Of a DNA stretch of 64,000 nucleotides, positions 1-12,200 are shown in pieces. The number at the start of each line of letters is the position of its first letter. Position 1 is the stretch's first letter. The notes below the pieces were generated by a model. That model worked only from the letters and a program-made list of their open reading frames with translations, did not search any database and had not been told where the DNA came from. Both the position numbers and the translations under genes were made by a program. Origin of the DNA: Phoronis australis (Eukaryota; Phoronida; Phoronidae); the NCBI GenBank assembly GCA_002633005.1, contig NMRA01000433.1:4809-68808 (forward strand), read 5' to 3'.

Positions 1-249
1 GTGCACTGTAATGCCGACCTCAATGGAATGCCTATGCTGTTTCCACTGGATGGTCACCTGAGCACCCAAACCGCTTACATACCGCCATGTGACTCCTTCG
101 CCACACGTACATACACCTGGCACCTTCTAAATAGCTTCAATACTTTAGACAAGTCTACAACAAACTTATCAACATTTGGCTCACAGGCCTATTCATTGAA
201 CGACGAACTGTCCTCCTCACTGGGTGTCGAACTACATGCAGTGATGTAA
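1..249 (+). CDS. Possible 3'-terminal coding exon of a gene starting left of the window
   Basis: The frame is open from the first base and ends at a TAA at 247-249, giving 82 residues. The first codon is GTG, so this is not a start; the frame probably continues leftwards. Third codon positions are richer in C and G than the surrounding AT-rich DNA, and the residues are mixed rather than low-complexity, with several Ser/Thr/Asn runs and a Leu-rich tail. I recognise no domain. It could be the unstructured C-terminus of a regulatory protein or a chance open frame. No splice acceptor can be judged because the window begins here. Confidence 0.3.
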   Translation: MHCNADLNGMPMLFPLDGHLSTQTAYIPPCDSFATRTYTWHLLNSFNTLDKSTTNLSTFGSQAYSLNDELSSSLGVELHAVM

Positions 250-2600
250 TGGTACACCTACATGTAGAGTGCGCGAGACGATAATGAGTACATCCTGGTA
301 TGCGGCAACTATGTGGCATGTTGACTGACTCGTAAACAAAAGTAAACTATGATCAAACTGATCACAACCGTGATAGAACAATGACTGACTCAACAGTTCT
401 CACAATCAGACTATAGGGAAATAAGAATTCTGGACTCCCTGAAGGTCACTTTCGGAGTAGGGGACGAGTAATTAATTAAATTACATGAAGCTGTAATTAA
501 CTGAAAAACATGTCTGGTATAATCAACAAGCCTATTTTTACTAAAATGACATGAAAAAATGTTGCCTTTGTGAAGAACACTGTTCCCAGTAATATTTTAT
601 GTACTATCGACACTAAGGCAAAAGAGACTTGTTTATAATAAGAGACCTCAACTCTACAGCATGCAAAGCATGACTGAGACAACACCGCTACTAGCATACA
701 CTATGTATAATGTTGTTGGCCATGATTAATTGCAGTTGACAGTACAATAAAGAATGAAGTACTGAGGTCATCATGTTACAACCCTCCCTCGATACATGAA
801 GTTCGTCACCTCTTAAACAAAAAAAAACAAAAATGTGAGGAAAATTATGAAGATTTTTTATTAAAGTCGCATTACCTTGACAAAAGTCTTGTCAGTCGCT
901 GTCGGTCTAAACATATCGTGTAGTCCACATAGTACAGCTTCCTGTTCATCAGTGCCATCCTCCTCACCAACAGCTTCAGATGCTCCATGTATTAACTATC
1001 CGCTACTGCTGCATAACTTTTAAAAGGTAAATAAAAACTTTAACTGCACAAAATGTTTATGGGATAAGGAAACAAGATTTAGTAGAATAACACCATCAAG
1101 TCATAGTCACGTATTCATTTGATAACCTTGAAATAGACAATGCACAGGGCAATGACAGTATTTAACATTAGTATAATGTTCCATGTTAAATACTGCCCAC
1201 AGCTTAACATATTCTTTGAAGGAAACACAAGCAAAAAAAAGTTACACGTCACAAATAAGGTGAAGTACAAGTGCTTCTGCACATTACAAAAGAAACTGAA
1301 AATAAATATAATTGTTGCTTCAGATAGAAATAAGCAAGACGAATGTAGCATAAGGCTACTGCACATTATAAGCACAAGAAGCACCACCACTAGATGAAGA
1401 GGTTAATCGAAAGCTTAAAAGTTTTGGCAAAGGCGTGGCATACAGTGAGGAAAAGTGTAGCACTATTAGGTTACACACAAAATTACTAGACTGTCAACTG
1501 TAAAATGAAGGAATAATTACAAAATATTAACATTAGCTAAATGCTGTAATGACCAAGGGTTCCTTTATCTAGCATGTACTAAAAATGACTGCTTTGATTA
1601 ATAAGAACATGGTTGAACTATTTGAAAGAGCAAATTATATTGAATTACACAGAGCATTTTTTCAATTCCAGTATCATACTGAATATGATAGCTGAACGCA
1701 TTTATCTATATCCTCCTACTCATACTCTGAAGTTCCATTATGGTATCAAAGTGATCTTAAAAACAGTGAAGCAGGAGACAAAATGATGATAATTCCTGGA
1801 ACACCACTTGACTCATCCATCTACTTACTCATCCAGTCGTGGTAGAAGAAAAGACAAAAGTATAGCTCCACCAAATATTTTCCTGAAATTACAAGGAGGA
1901 ACCGTCGTAATTAAAATAGAAGCATGTGAATGCATTAAAGGACATCCTTGCAGTCCTGCAAAACTTCAATTGTTACTAAACAATTACACTTTTTGAGTAT
2001 CGCAGCGAATATAAAACAAATATTTGTCACAGCAATAAGATTTCAAATCCAAATTCCAGAATGATGAAGTCATTACTTTGTGTGAATCGTCATCCCGACT
2101 AAAATGGCATGCAGATTACTGCATATTGACAGGTAGTGGGAGTTGAACGCACGATAATTTTTTATCATAATTGAGAGTTCCGCCAGAAAGCCATGAACAT
2201 GAGAATGGTACTTAATGAGGAAAGCTAAGCTTGCAGATTATTAGTGCACTTAAGTTTGTTCATATGTACAAACTGACAATACTACCACAAACACTCCTTG
2301 ACACACTTTGCATGAGGGAACACGGGTTATTCTCCACAATATGTCTTAAATATGGATTGCAGCAATTGGGACATGTTCTGCAGAATCGTTTAATAAATGC
2401 ACGCTGCACCCGTGAAATCCTTTACCATAACCTTTTACACCTTCTTTACCTGGCTGGCATGAAACACTGCTAATGCACTCTTTTGACAACATCGTAGATC
2501 TTGAGGTTTGAATCTGCACCCAGTCAAACAGGTTGCCATCATACTGATACCCTACAAACAACCCTGAAAAAGTATAATATATATAACAGATATACAAGGC
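250..2600. other. Non-coding stretch, no gene recognised
   Basis: Only short open frames (under 100 codons) on both strands, none with a recognisable motif or coding-like composition. AT-rich sequence. I see no RNA gene or complete transposon here. Confidence 0.5.
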
Positions 2601-2934
2601 ACGGTATGTTCGACTACTTTGAGAGGAATAAGTACATGCAGCCAAGTAAAGGTTTTATATTTATATTCTCAACAGTTGCCAACATTTGTTATCGTTATGA
2701 AACCAGGTGATTCTAAAATTAAATAAGAAATATTTGCTTTTTTAGATTCAAAATGAATGGCTTGAGTCCCGCACACAGTATAATGTTGCTCTCGTGAAGG
2801 GGAATATACATAGTTTTCATTTAGGCTTAATCCATTGTAAATTTAACCACACTAATGTAAAGCATTGAAATTTGCACATGAGTGCAACTATGCCACAAAT
2901 GGTATGCTTGGGGGGTGTTCATTAGTACCAAAAT

Positions 2935-3207
2935 ATGGTACATGTACATGTTCAAACAAACACGATGGCCGACAAAATTAAAGATGGACTCAAGGGTGTG
3001 CAAAGTACATCAAAACTGTCTGAAAAGGGGCTGGCGTATCCTAATATAGCAAAGACCCATAGAATCCATCAAATAACTCCTAAGACTGAGGTATATGTGA
3101 AGAACTTAAAAATTAGTCACAAGACTGGCAAAGCGATAGTCGTATTGGTCAAAAACTCTTTGACATCAGTTGACAACTTCACAGGAATTTCTACCACTGC
3201 GACTTGA
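2935..3207 (+). CDS. Uncharacterised 90-codon frame inside the 1.6-kb repeat
   Basis: This frame starts ATGGTACATGTACATG and encodes a basic, Lys/Thr/Ser-rich peptide. The matching frame in the inverted copy (16218-16541, minus) is also open and shares most residues, including an identical run of more than 30 residues at the C-terminus starting near KISHKTGKAIVV. Open frames in both copies suggest either a once-coding element or a recent duplication with little decay. I recognise no domain, and a third copy would be needed to test for selection. It may equally be non-coding. Confidence 0.25.
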   Translation: MVHVHVQTNTMADKIKDGLKGVQSTSKLSEKGLAYPNIAKTHRIHQITPKTEVYVKNLKISHKTGKAIVVLVKNSLTSVDNFTGISTTAT

Positions 3208-3588
3208 GTGGCCGTAGAGATGAGGCTCCTCTAAGGGCTTCATGTGCCAGATGCTATTCGGCGAATAATGCCTCACAGTCACATCTAATATGTCGCAATG
3301 GGGGTAAGGTAATTGTCAGTCAACTGAATGGCAATGGTAGTTTATTCATTTTTCAATAAGCATAACCCAATTTCAATCTGTGAACAGCAAAACAAATTCA
3401 TCAGCATCAGGGTTCATTTACTAGGATGTAAGTTAAATAATCATACTGTTTTTACATTCCCGGAGAACAGACAGGGTGTTAATGACAGTCATCGCTATCG
3501 ACCGATGCTAGTTTCTGCCAATGAACCACTTTAACTGACTGTGCTTTTAGAATCCGTCTTCAGCAGTATCAGCACAGGATTCTTGAAT

Positions 3589-3679
3589 GGCATCCTCAGC
3601 TTCTGATCGTCCCCAATATACTACATATATTTAGTATTTATATATAGTGTAATGGGAGCGATCAGAAGCTGAGGACGCC
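3589..3679. mobile_element. Small foldback MITE (hAT-like), copy in repeat copy 1
   Basis: A 91-bp element whose ends are 21-base inverted repeats, starting GGCATCCTCAGCTTCTGATC and ending GATCAGAAGCTGAGGACGCC, around an AT-rich centre. Flanks carry ATTCTTGA on the left and ATTCTTGC on the right, a likely 8-bp target duplication with one change. Relatives lie at 15444-15542 and 15747-15834; the latter is the same ancestral insertion in repeat copy 2. Confidence 0.8.
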
Positions 3680-4101
3680 TGGGAATTCTTGCATATTTCT
3701 GTCAGAGACAGAACCGGCTGTTGTTAGCCTTCACAGCTCCAGCAACGCATTTGTCCATGTGTTCACGGCTTATGCCCATTTGTTTGACCTAACTGATGAG
3801 ATAAATCATAAAAGTAGACAACAAATACACAGAAAAAAGTTAAAGCCAGCAGTAAGGAAGGAGCCTGGTTAGCTCATACACATGTCGAGAAAATGAAGTC
3901 TGTAACAGTGCAACACACGTGTCTAATAACACTAAGAAACAGAAGAAAAATCTGTAGAAAAGAATCCCAGATTGAACCTAACACAATTCTTGTTAAAATT
4001 ACCTTATATCTCACGAATTTAAGAAATCCTGCACGCTTCAACACACCAAGAGCAACGAAATAACAACGACCGCTCTTTCCAATACAGGCCAGAAACTACT
4101 T

Positions 4102-4136
4102 CCCGTATTGGAATGATGACGTCATTCCAATACGGG
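4102..4136. repeat. 35-bp near-perfect palindrome
   Basis: Arms CCCGTATTGGAATGA and TCATTCCAATACGGG pair perfectly around a 5-base centre that contains part of TGACGTCA, a CRE-like octamer. The related stretch in repeat copy 2 (about 15180-15245) has the same arms spaced apart by extra sequence. Confidence 0.6.
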
Positions 4137-4174
4137 CCAAATTCAAATACGGGTCGGAAGATCATTGATGCAGG

Positions 4175-4825
4175 TGTAACAGGAGTGCCCTGGACATGAT
4201 TATGTAAGTAAGATAAGTGCGCCCTCTAGTGGTCAAGCTGTGTATTACGTATGTGATTTTCCTATGATGTTGAGTCCTTTGGACATGGCCAAATATGGTC
4301 AGAAGCTAGGAGCTATGGGCCTTGCCCTTCAGATCGTGTCTGATTGGTTGAAATTGTGTACTTAAGCTTTGTCTCTGTCAGACACGAGGAGTCCAGTCGC
4401 AGAGTTGAAGAAGCAAACATTTACACCTTCACTCACACCAAATTGCAACTGTTTGTGCAGCTTTCGGGCTCCTCCCGAACTTGGTTGCCAACAGTTTAGC
4501 CCCATGCAATTCTCGGGCTCCTCCCGAGCTTGATTGCATCTCACCTTTCGGATCTGAATAACCAAATTGCCCCGTTCTTGCACACACAACTATTAATCAG
4601 CGAATGGCTTGCCCGTGTATCAGAACTGTATAAATCACAACGCTGCGATACTAAATCATGGAACAACTGGATTGCTTGTAAGTGTGGAATATTGTAGTTA
4701 TACATGTATATTCTTACAATAAACCTATGTATTATCCACCAACTTTAAGTTTTCAATATCACCCTCAGTCCGCACAGGGCTCGTAAAATCGGGGCGCCTT
4801 GGTCGTAGATACCGCCCCCGTTACA
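4175..4825 (+). mobile_element. Solo LTR of an LTR retrotransposon
   Basis: The segment begins TGTAACAGG and ends CCCCCGTTACA, the TG...CA boundaries with short inverted ends typical of LTRs. It is flanked on both sides by CAGG (4171-4174 and 4826-4829), a 4-bp target duplication. An AATAAA polyadenylation signal lies at 4718-4723, setting the plus orientation. There is no internal coding region or second LTR nearby, so this is a solo LTR left by recombination. The sister repeat copy near 15140-15170 keeps the uninterrupted TGCAGG-ACAATAAT site, supporting insertion after the repeat was duplicated. TSD length and ends suit Ty3/Gypsy, but the superfamily cannot be fixed without an internal region. 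Confidence 0.8.
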
Positions 4826-4870
4826 CAGGCAACAATATGTTCCAGAGAAACACTTCAACTGAGATGTAAT

Positions 4871-6690
4871 AATTTTATGGACTCACCCTCATTCTCATTT
4901 GATTAATTTATTGAAGGTCAAGCGTCTGGAAGTGTACAACCAAACGTAAAAGTTACTGGAACACTTAAATAATATGAAAATTAATACCTAACGAACGGTT
5001 ACTAACAACTAAGTCTAAGATTACAAAACAATTTTCTCAGTAACAGTATCTAGACTTTAAACACGGAGCTGCAAACTAAAGATAAATGACAAATTATGCA
5101 CTACCACGTAATTAAGATTTTACAACTGTAATCTTGAACACGTTAACAATTATAAGTAATCAGTAATTTTGTAATAGAAGACGCAAGGCAGGTAAATGTC
5201 GCTTGTATATTCGCTTTCAATCGCAGTCTGTTTCTGCACCAGCAAAATGCCAGAATCAGAAAGAGGTCAAAGAGCTACATCCGGTAATACGCTACCTGGG
5301 CGCTAGATGGCGCGAGAGTAAAAAAGGTTATTTTGCGACTCGGTCACGTTTGCGGTTTTTCCCATGACAGCGGCGCTGTATTCGCTGATCCACGAGAGGA
5401 CTATAATTCTGGTAACAGTTCGAGTTAAATACAGTGATAGATCAAAAGAAAGCAACAGGTTATGTTGCATCCGTTTGATAAATTAACATATTTTTAAGTT
5501 TTCCGCCGGATTTCTTACACTGCAACAGGACCCCAGATTAATTGTTGCACCCAAGGTGAAGTATTGTCTTCTAATTAATAGACGAACAATACGTTTCAAC
5601 AGTTTGAATGTATGGAGTTAAAAGTTGGCGACAAAGACGTTTAACAATCATTTGCAATTGCAACAACAAATAGGTCTTTTATTCAGTTTATGGAGCGAGC
5701 ACCACTCGTGACCCGGACTAATCTCCGCCTGTGAGCTGACAACTGAGGCAAGCGATTGACTTGTATCGGACTTTGTCGTCCGCCGCAACGTAGCTTAGTT
5801 TCACCGGAAGGTATCATAGTGAAATCGTGGTTTGAATAAGCACACGGGCCTTTTATTAAACCGCTTGTTTAGTATTTCTATTTGCTTCGATCTGCCGGTT
5901 GTGACGGGTCATTAGTCACGACAAATTTCCCAACGGGCGTGCTTATGGCGAAAAGAAATTGAAACCACCGTCAGGCCGCAAACATTGTGGGGAAATTTAA
6001 TGTTAATACGCTTTCTGAGTAAGCCTTAGTGAGTAATTTTGGAGAAGGAATGAGTTATAACAATTCATCAGGTAGGAAGGTACTTTATAAGCAATAAGTT
6101 CCCTCTTCACAAAGTATTGAACAGTATACACATGTAGGAAGGGTAGTAAATTCGGCACTATTATGGATACGTGTATTGTATGCCAAAATGGCCAGAGCTA
6201 GTATGTGTATGCTTGCACGTGTTGAGCTAATGATAACAGGCATATATTGACAAATAGAACTCGGGTCCAGTTTTATTGACCAGTTTTAACTAACCAGCAA
6301 TTTAAAAAAGTGTTTTCTTATTCTGTGCGGCAACTTGTTCAAGTAAATTCGGTCTCCCTTGAAGAGGGCGTGCAATCCCAGTTAATGACATGCGTGCACT
6401 TTGAGCCACTGTGCATACCAACAACCATGTTGGCCACAACCAGGACTGGTTTCGATTTGAGCATTTGCTGCGAAGGATTGTTTATAAAAAGCCTGTGAGT
6501 GTTCGTCGTTTTTTGATTCACTTTAAGTGGATTCGACCAGATTACCAAAAAATCTGTCGTTGTGTCGTTCTTTTATCATAAACTTACTTATAAAATACTG
6601 AAATGTTATTTTATAGACATATTATTTAATCATTAATTTAGTTTATGTAAATTATACTGCTTCGTCCTCATTATCGTTTTGTGACCGCCT
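4871..6690. other. Non-coding stretch with a diverged repeat
   Basis: No convincing coding exon. About 5870-6600 resembles 8410-9060 in several aligned blocks: CATTAGTCA, TTCATCAGGTA, a GGGTAGTAAATTCGGCAC-like block and a TGTTCGTCGTT block. This looks like an old direct duplication or two copies of one element about 2.5 kb apart. Confidence 0.45.
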
Positions 6691-8130
6691 TTGTCCATCC
6701 ACTATTGGTTGATTTTACCACGTGACTTCTTTTTTTCGTCGCGACGTGTCGTCATCCATAATTCCCTTCAATTTTGTATTTTCAGTCATTTTTGTATATT
6801 TTTTAGCCCTCCCCGTGTCTTCACGTCTGACAGGTATTGTAACATTTTCCTGATTTATTGTAGACTAAACATGCCAGCTAGATGTTTGATTTCGGCAGTT
6901 CTTACTGTACGACCGTTGGCTGGACGTCCATCTTAATTCGCCCTTGGCGACAGCCCAGGGCCTTTCCAATCTGGGCTTTCACGGGTCCTACGTACCTGTC
7001 AACCCCCGGGGGTTATCCAAGATCACACTCGCCCCTGGCCCCCGTTCTATTCCCAGTTTAACGCTAGCCATTGCCCAGTTCTTGGCCGATTTAATCTTCC
7101 TGCATGATCGCTCGGAACGACCTGCCTATCCCACTTTAACCATGTGTCTGTGCCTTACGACCCATTTAATTTTCCGAGTCTATCCTGCAATCTTACTCTT
7201 CCGTTCACTCGGTCATCATTGCCATGATATTCCAACGTTTCCACGATGACGGCACATTTAATCAAAGTTCCCAATCCTTTAACTTCCATCTCAAACGCCT
7301 CATCACCAACTCCTCACAGCCTACCTTTGCACCCAGGGTGCGGTTTCTGGGAGGAACTTACATCTTCATCGCTCTGACCTAGCCCATTTTAACCTTCAAT
7401 GCGTCCGCAAGCAAGCTCTCAACATCCAATTCGCTTTCGGCCACCACCTCTAAGGCCTGGACGTCCTCTAATAACTGCCCTACCACATTCCTCCTCCTTA
7501 TCCATTGCTTGTACAATTTCAGTATTCCCGTTATTGTCTTACTGTCACGTTCACCGGTCACCTTTCACAACGGTTTCTTCCATTTTCTTCGCTACTAACG
7601 TATCCACTTACTCATTACCGTAATCATTCATTGCCAATGAACAGCTGATCGAATTGCAAGAGCTCAACATCATCACACCTTTTCTCCACAACTGGGCTCC
7701 TGTGTTGCCAAAGCTCCTTCCCACACAACAACTCCTTTCATCATAGGGGTAACTGTATTGGAAGTGTCCCTTTCGGTACCCATCTTCATCTCAGGGGCTA
7801 CTGTGTCGGCAGCGTCTCGCGTCGCTCTTCAGCATTTGCTATTTTATGGGCAACTGTATTGCCAGTCCTTTTCACTCACCCTCATTTTTCACCCTTGGGC
7901 ACCTGTATTGCCAGTGTCCTGATTCACTCACTCATCGGGCCACCAGTATTACCAGTACCCAGGCCACTTTTCATCGCCAACTTACCACTAAATGTTACAG
8001 GGCCCTTCCCTCGCGACACCTATTCCAGTCCTTAGTACATGTATACTCGAGCCTATCCATAGTTATTCTCTCCTTAGCATTTTTGTACCGTAGATTACAC
8101 AGGTTTACATTTAACGTTACCTCCGGTTGA
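6690..8130. repeat. Pyrimidine-rich region with a degenerate ~50-bp tandem array
   Basis: The plus strand is strongly C/T-biased and gives long chance open frames that I do not accept as genes. Between 7694 and about 7970 a unit like GGGCAACTGTATTGCCAGT recurs at 7694, 7746, 7794, 7848, 7896 and 7937 (spacing 41-54 bp). The spacing is not a multiple of three, so the array is not a protein repeat. Confidence 0.5.
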
Positions 8131-8409
8131 TGTCCCTTATCTGCATGTATTTCTGTCTGTATACTTCTACTGTACATGGTAACATTTACGTGTACATGTA
8201 CCACTCTATGCGGCATTCATCGCATGCATGTATGTTATGTCTGTCACATTATTGAAATACAGTATATTCCTTGTTTATTATCACACCATGTTAGCTTGTA
8301 CACCTCTTAGGTTTGGGTGCTCTCATTTCGACACCGCGTTGAGTCGCTTATAGAATTTTTTAATGTCATGTAATCCCGCTATTTAACTCCATGTTATTAT
8401 TTTTCTTAT

Positions 8410-9060
8410 TATTCACCACTTGACTGTAGCGAATCATTAGTCATTATGTTCTCTCTAACGTGCGTATACAGGCGAAACCAAAACTGAAACCATTGTGAGC
8501 AAAAAAACCCGAACTGGGAATTTTTATTGCACATTTTGGTGACGTACATAAATAAGATTTCATCAGGTAAGATGATAGCCTAGTTTATAAAGCATTCGAT
8601 TTCGCGATAACATATCTCTTCACATAGTCTTAACATGACTGGACGGGTAGAAAATTTGGCACCCAGCTAGAGATCTTGCGTACATGTACAGTAATTTTAA
8701 CTTCTGATTGAAGGTGCGTACAGTATTTACAAATAGAAAACGGAGCCCAGATTTCTTAACTAGTAGTCAACACTTGAAACAGTGTTTCCAATTCTATGGG
8801 ACAACATGTTGAAGGTAAATTCAGTTTCTGTCTTTTTCCCCCGTAATATCGGTGTGCAGCCATACATGTAGCTATTAAAACGTGTTTTAGAGTATGCACA
8901 CTGCCTTGTTGGGCACGGCAAGGCCTGGTTTCGATTCCGGTACTTCTTAGAAGGACTTATTTATTGAGAATAGATGAATGTTCGTCGTTCTTTGTTCCAC
9001 TTTAAGGGTGTTCGACACTGTTTCCAAGAGTTAATATCCTTCGTTGTGGTGAAACATTGA
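8410..9060 (+). repeat. Diverged second copy of the 5870-6600 repeat
   Basis: Block-wise similarity to 5870-6600. It includes a Pol III B-box-like GGTTTCGATTCC at about 8919 within GGCAAGGCC...GGTAC; the partner copy has GGTTTCGATTTG at about 6450. It may derive from a tRNA-related SINE, though no complete tRNA fold is evident. Confidence 0.35.
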
Positions 9061-11160
9061 AATATGATTGTTATATCTAATGGCACATTACTTGGATTGA
9101 AATTTCCAATTTAGCGTGGTTTTTGTTATTCTAACGTCTGATAAAAGCGCGCTATATTAAATTTCACGATGACGTTATACCAAACTAAAAGCCACACCCA
9201 ATGGTCCAGACTACTTATAAATAAAAGAAACGGTAAATTTGCATTTTGTTGTGTGTTTTTGTGTCATATAAGAAACAATTTGTTCAATTCATTATAGTCA
9301 TTGGTAAGGTCCTGTGAAGAATTTTACTCTGTCAGCAGTATCATTTTTCAACCTTTTTTATTTGTATTCCAAAGATGTGTCCTGCTCTGAAATGAAAACT
9401 TCCATGGATATTTGTTGAAAATTACCTATATTTCTGTCTCTGTTCATTGATTATTTTACAACCGCTGAGTCTCTACAACAATGTCGTGGCTGCGTGTGTT
9501 GAAAGACTCTTACACCAACGACAAAACTTTCACTTTCTCATTCTCGCCGTTAGTTTAGCTAACCCATTTTAACAGACGTATTAGTGTAAAACAAGCATCT
9601 AATCTTTAAACCAAGGTACATTTTAAAAATCGGTAAAGTTTTGGTCGAATTTGAAACTTTTCATTATATTTTGGTTATATTTTGAACTTAGGTACATGTA
9701 AATATCAGCCTTGTTTGACTCTTAAAGTGGAATTGTCGTGTGAAAACTCTTTGTCGTATTAATTTGTCAAATGTGCCACGCAGTGTGTGAGGTGTTCGAG
9801 ACGACTACCACAACTGTACCTTGCAAGTCGATTTCCGGTCTTACAACATTTGTGGGGGTTTTAGTATATAAGGCCAACCTATGAAACGCTTATTGGCATG
9901 TATTTGATGCTACAACTTGTGGTGTAATTTATACAGATGGTGAGGCGTTTATTCGGAAAATTTCCTCTTAAAAGCCCACTCCCAGTGAATTTTTTTTGTC
10001 ACAAATTCAGTTTTATGTACTGTTTATCATTTATAAAAACGAGCAATGTGTTGGCGAACTATGCATTTGTTAATATAGAGCATAGAATGCAGTAAAAATG
10101 TCAAAGTGGGCACAACTATGAACTTCCGTTTACACGTTCCCTTCCTGAATAAACACCAGGGCGTTTAGTTGGTGTCACTAAAACGCCTGAAAATTTTCAT
10201 TTTCCGAATGCAAGCCAGTGGGGCTTACCTGCAGAAAATCCCGGTATTACTTTTGACATATCAAGTCTTTAGTAGTTAGTTCAACTTCAAGAAAGCGCAC
10301 AACTATTTTCATTTTCTTAGACGGAGGGGACAATGTATATCATACTTTTGTTTACCATCAAGGATTAGCTGTTCTTAAAATATCTGGAAATCGGTTTAAA
10401 AAAGATTTGTGGTGCTGGTATTTCGGTTGTTTGAGGCAAATCGAACTATTTTACATGTCATTGACTAATAGAGTATTCTGTCATTCAGTTTCAAGTCAAT
10501 GGCAAGGTAACCATTGGGAATTGTTAGACACTACAATGTATTTATTCATAGGTAAAGTGTATGTGTATTTTATGCATTCAACGAACCTAATTTCATGTAT
10601 ATGTATACGAATAAGAAGCGTTTTGTAAGCGGCTGCTCGCCAACTCAAGTGTATCTCAAGAGCTTCTTACGCCGGAACGAATCATTTCATTAACAAACAC
10701 TCAAATCTTCAGTATATTCAACTGCATTAAGTGGGCACAAATATTATGCTTCATGATCTGGAAATTTGGTTTCGAACTTAATTTACGTCTGATGCAAGCT
10801 TCTATTGGCATAAGCGTAATCGCAAGTGGTCTAAACAAAACGTTATAGGGCCTTGTTACGTGGCAGGCCCGGCGACTGAAAGGCAGGACCCGCCCGTGTT
10901 TGTGCCAGATCCTGTGAGGTAACTTAAATGATGATCAGGCAAGCCCAAAACATCTCCTCACAGTTCCATGCTGATTTTTAAATGCTCACTATAAAATACA
11001 ATAAATATACATTTCTAGAAAGCGCTAAGAGGCATTGTATCTGGGTAAAATAAATACAAACAGATCTATATAAAATTATCATACACAAATATATCAATGA
11101 GAAACTGATGTTTAGGTTACACTGACATACATGTATCATTAAGAATCATTTTCATGCACA
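9061..11160. other. Non-coding stretch, nothing recognised
   Basis: AT-rich sequence with only short open frames and no domain, RNA gene or clear transposon boundary seen. Confidence 0.4.
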
Positions 11161-11164
11161 ATAA

Positions 11165-12200
11165 ATATAGACCATTATACCACAATATTAGCCTCGAATG
11201 GCAGATACAACCGTGTAATAAGACATAAAGTTATCTCACTAGTGATATATCATTTTGGTGGGAAACCGAACCCGGGCCGAAACAGTTGCGAGTCGCCGAC
11301 TTTACCACTACACCACTCAGCGGCTGACGTCATCGAACGGAAAAATAGAATACTTAAATGAGCACGCTACAATCGCATGCTCAGCAAAGGGCATTGCACC
11401 GACATTTATACGCTCTGAAAAATATGACGCATAATTTCCATAAAAACGATATTTTAATTCAGTGAAATTTTTCTCTCGTGTTCTCTCACTTGCAAATCAC
11501 CGATCTCCAATTTGAATGCCGGTACCGTGACGTCGGGTTCGCTTGACTGAGCATTATAGTCAGTTACTAGTGGTAACCTACTTTAGCAGACGATATTTTC
11601 CCGGTCGAAGCTTGGCGTGATAAAATGTGTAGTAACCTATAATAGTTGGTAAACCTTAACTTTATTTCTACTTTGTTTAATTTTCCAATTGGTTTTCAGT
11701 ATAAGCATTATTTGACAAAAATAGCTCGGCTTTTCTTAAAAGGTCACGACCTCCGACCCCGGCCTCTGACATAGAAAGTAGCTACAAAGCCGAGGCGAGT
11801 CGAGGAAGGTAGATCGATTCATTGCAATGTTTCTCGTTTAGTATTTGGTATAAATAGATTATTACATGTTCTCAGTCGTTACCCCCCTTATCTAGACCCC
11901 TCGTGGATTTTGGAGAATTGTCACCGGGGCTAACGCCCCTCGGGCGATAATTCTCCAAAATCTACTCGGGCTCTAGATAACGGGGGATAACGTCTTCGCC
12001 ATGTAATAATCTATATTTATTCCACAATATTAGCCTCGAAAGGCAGATACAACCATGTAATAACCCATAGTGTTATCTCACTAGTGAGATAACATTGTGG
12101 CGGGAAACCGAGGCCGGTTTCGAACCCAGGCCTCAAGAGTGTTTTAAGTCGCCGACTCAGCGGCCGACGTCATCGAACGTGAAAATAGAATATTTAAGGT
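11165..12200 (-). repeat. Composite tRNA-like / body / hairpin element with a second tRNA-like segment
   Basis: Read on plus, the order is a reverse-oriented tRNA-like block (about 11225-11330, with a TTATCTCACTAGTGA palindrome), a body (about 11350-11850, containing AATAGCTCGGCTTTTCTTAA), a hairpin block (11854-12014) and a second reverse tRNA-like block (about 12025-12200). Related units occur at 13590-14280, 19383-20165 and 32078-33030. The cyclic order suggests tandem units of roughly 0.8 kb that have been cut at different points. Confidence 0.6.
11854..12014. mobile_element. Hairpin element bounded by ATAGATTATTACATG inverted ends
   Basis: The ends ATAGATTATTACATG and CATGTAATAATCTAT are exact inverted repeats. 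Inside, TCTAGA-CCC-TCGTGGATTTT / TCCAAAATCTACTCGGG arms pair into a long hairpin around a GC-rich loop (GGCTAACGCCCCTCGGGC). Similar units sit at 14110-14270 and 32898-33025, with broken ones at 19383-19482 and 32078-32192. Confidence 0.7.

Larger units (their letters stand above)
2600..4870 (+). repeat. 1.6-kb dispersed repeat, copy 1 (interrupted by a solo LTR)
   Basis: Bases from about 2600 to 4174, plus a short tail after 4825, match the reverse complement of about 15130-16830 almost throughout. Landmarks shared in the same order are the CAGCCAAGTAAAGGTTTTAT start, a 90-codon frame, a 91-bp foldback element, a CAGAACCGGCTGTTGTTAGC block and a CCCGTATTGGAATGA palindrome. Copy 1 contains an inserted LTR (4175-4825) that copy 2 lacks, and it lacks a small insertion found in copy 2. 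I do not recognise the family, and the ends are not sharply defined. It may be a non-autonomous or decayed mobile element. Confidence 0.75.

Noticed and set aside
6691-7623. Several 60-101-codon plus frames
   Set aside because: Result of strong pyrimidine bias on one strand; no domain.
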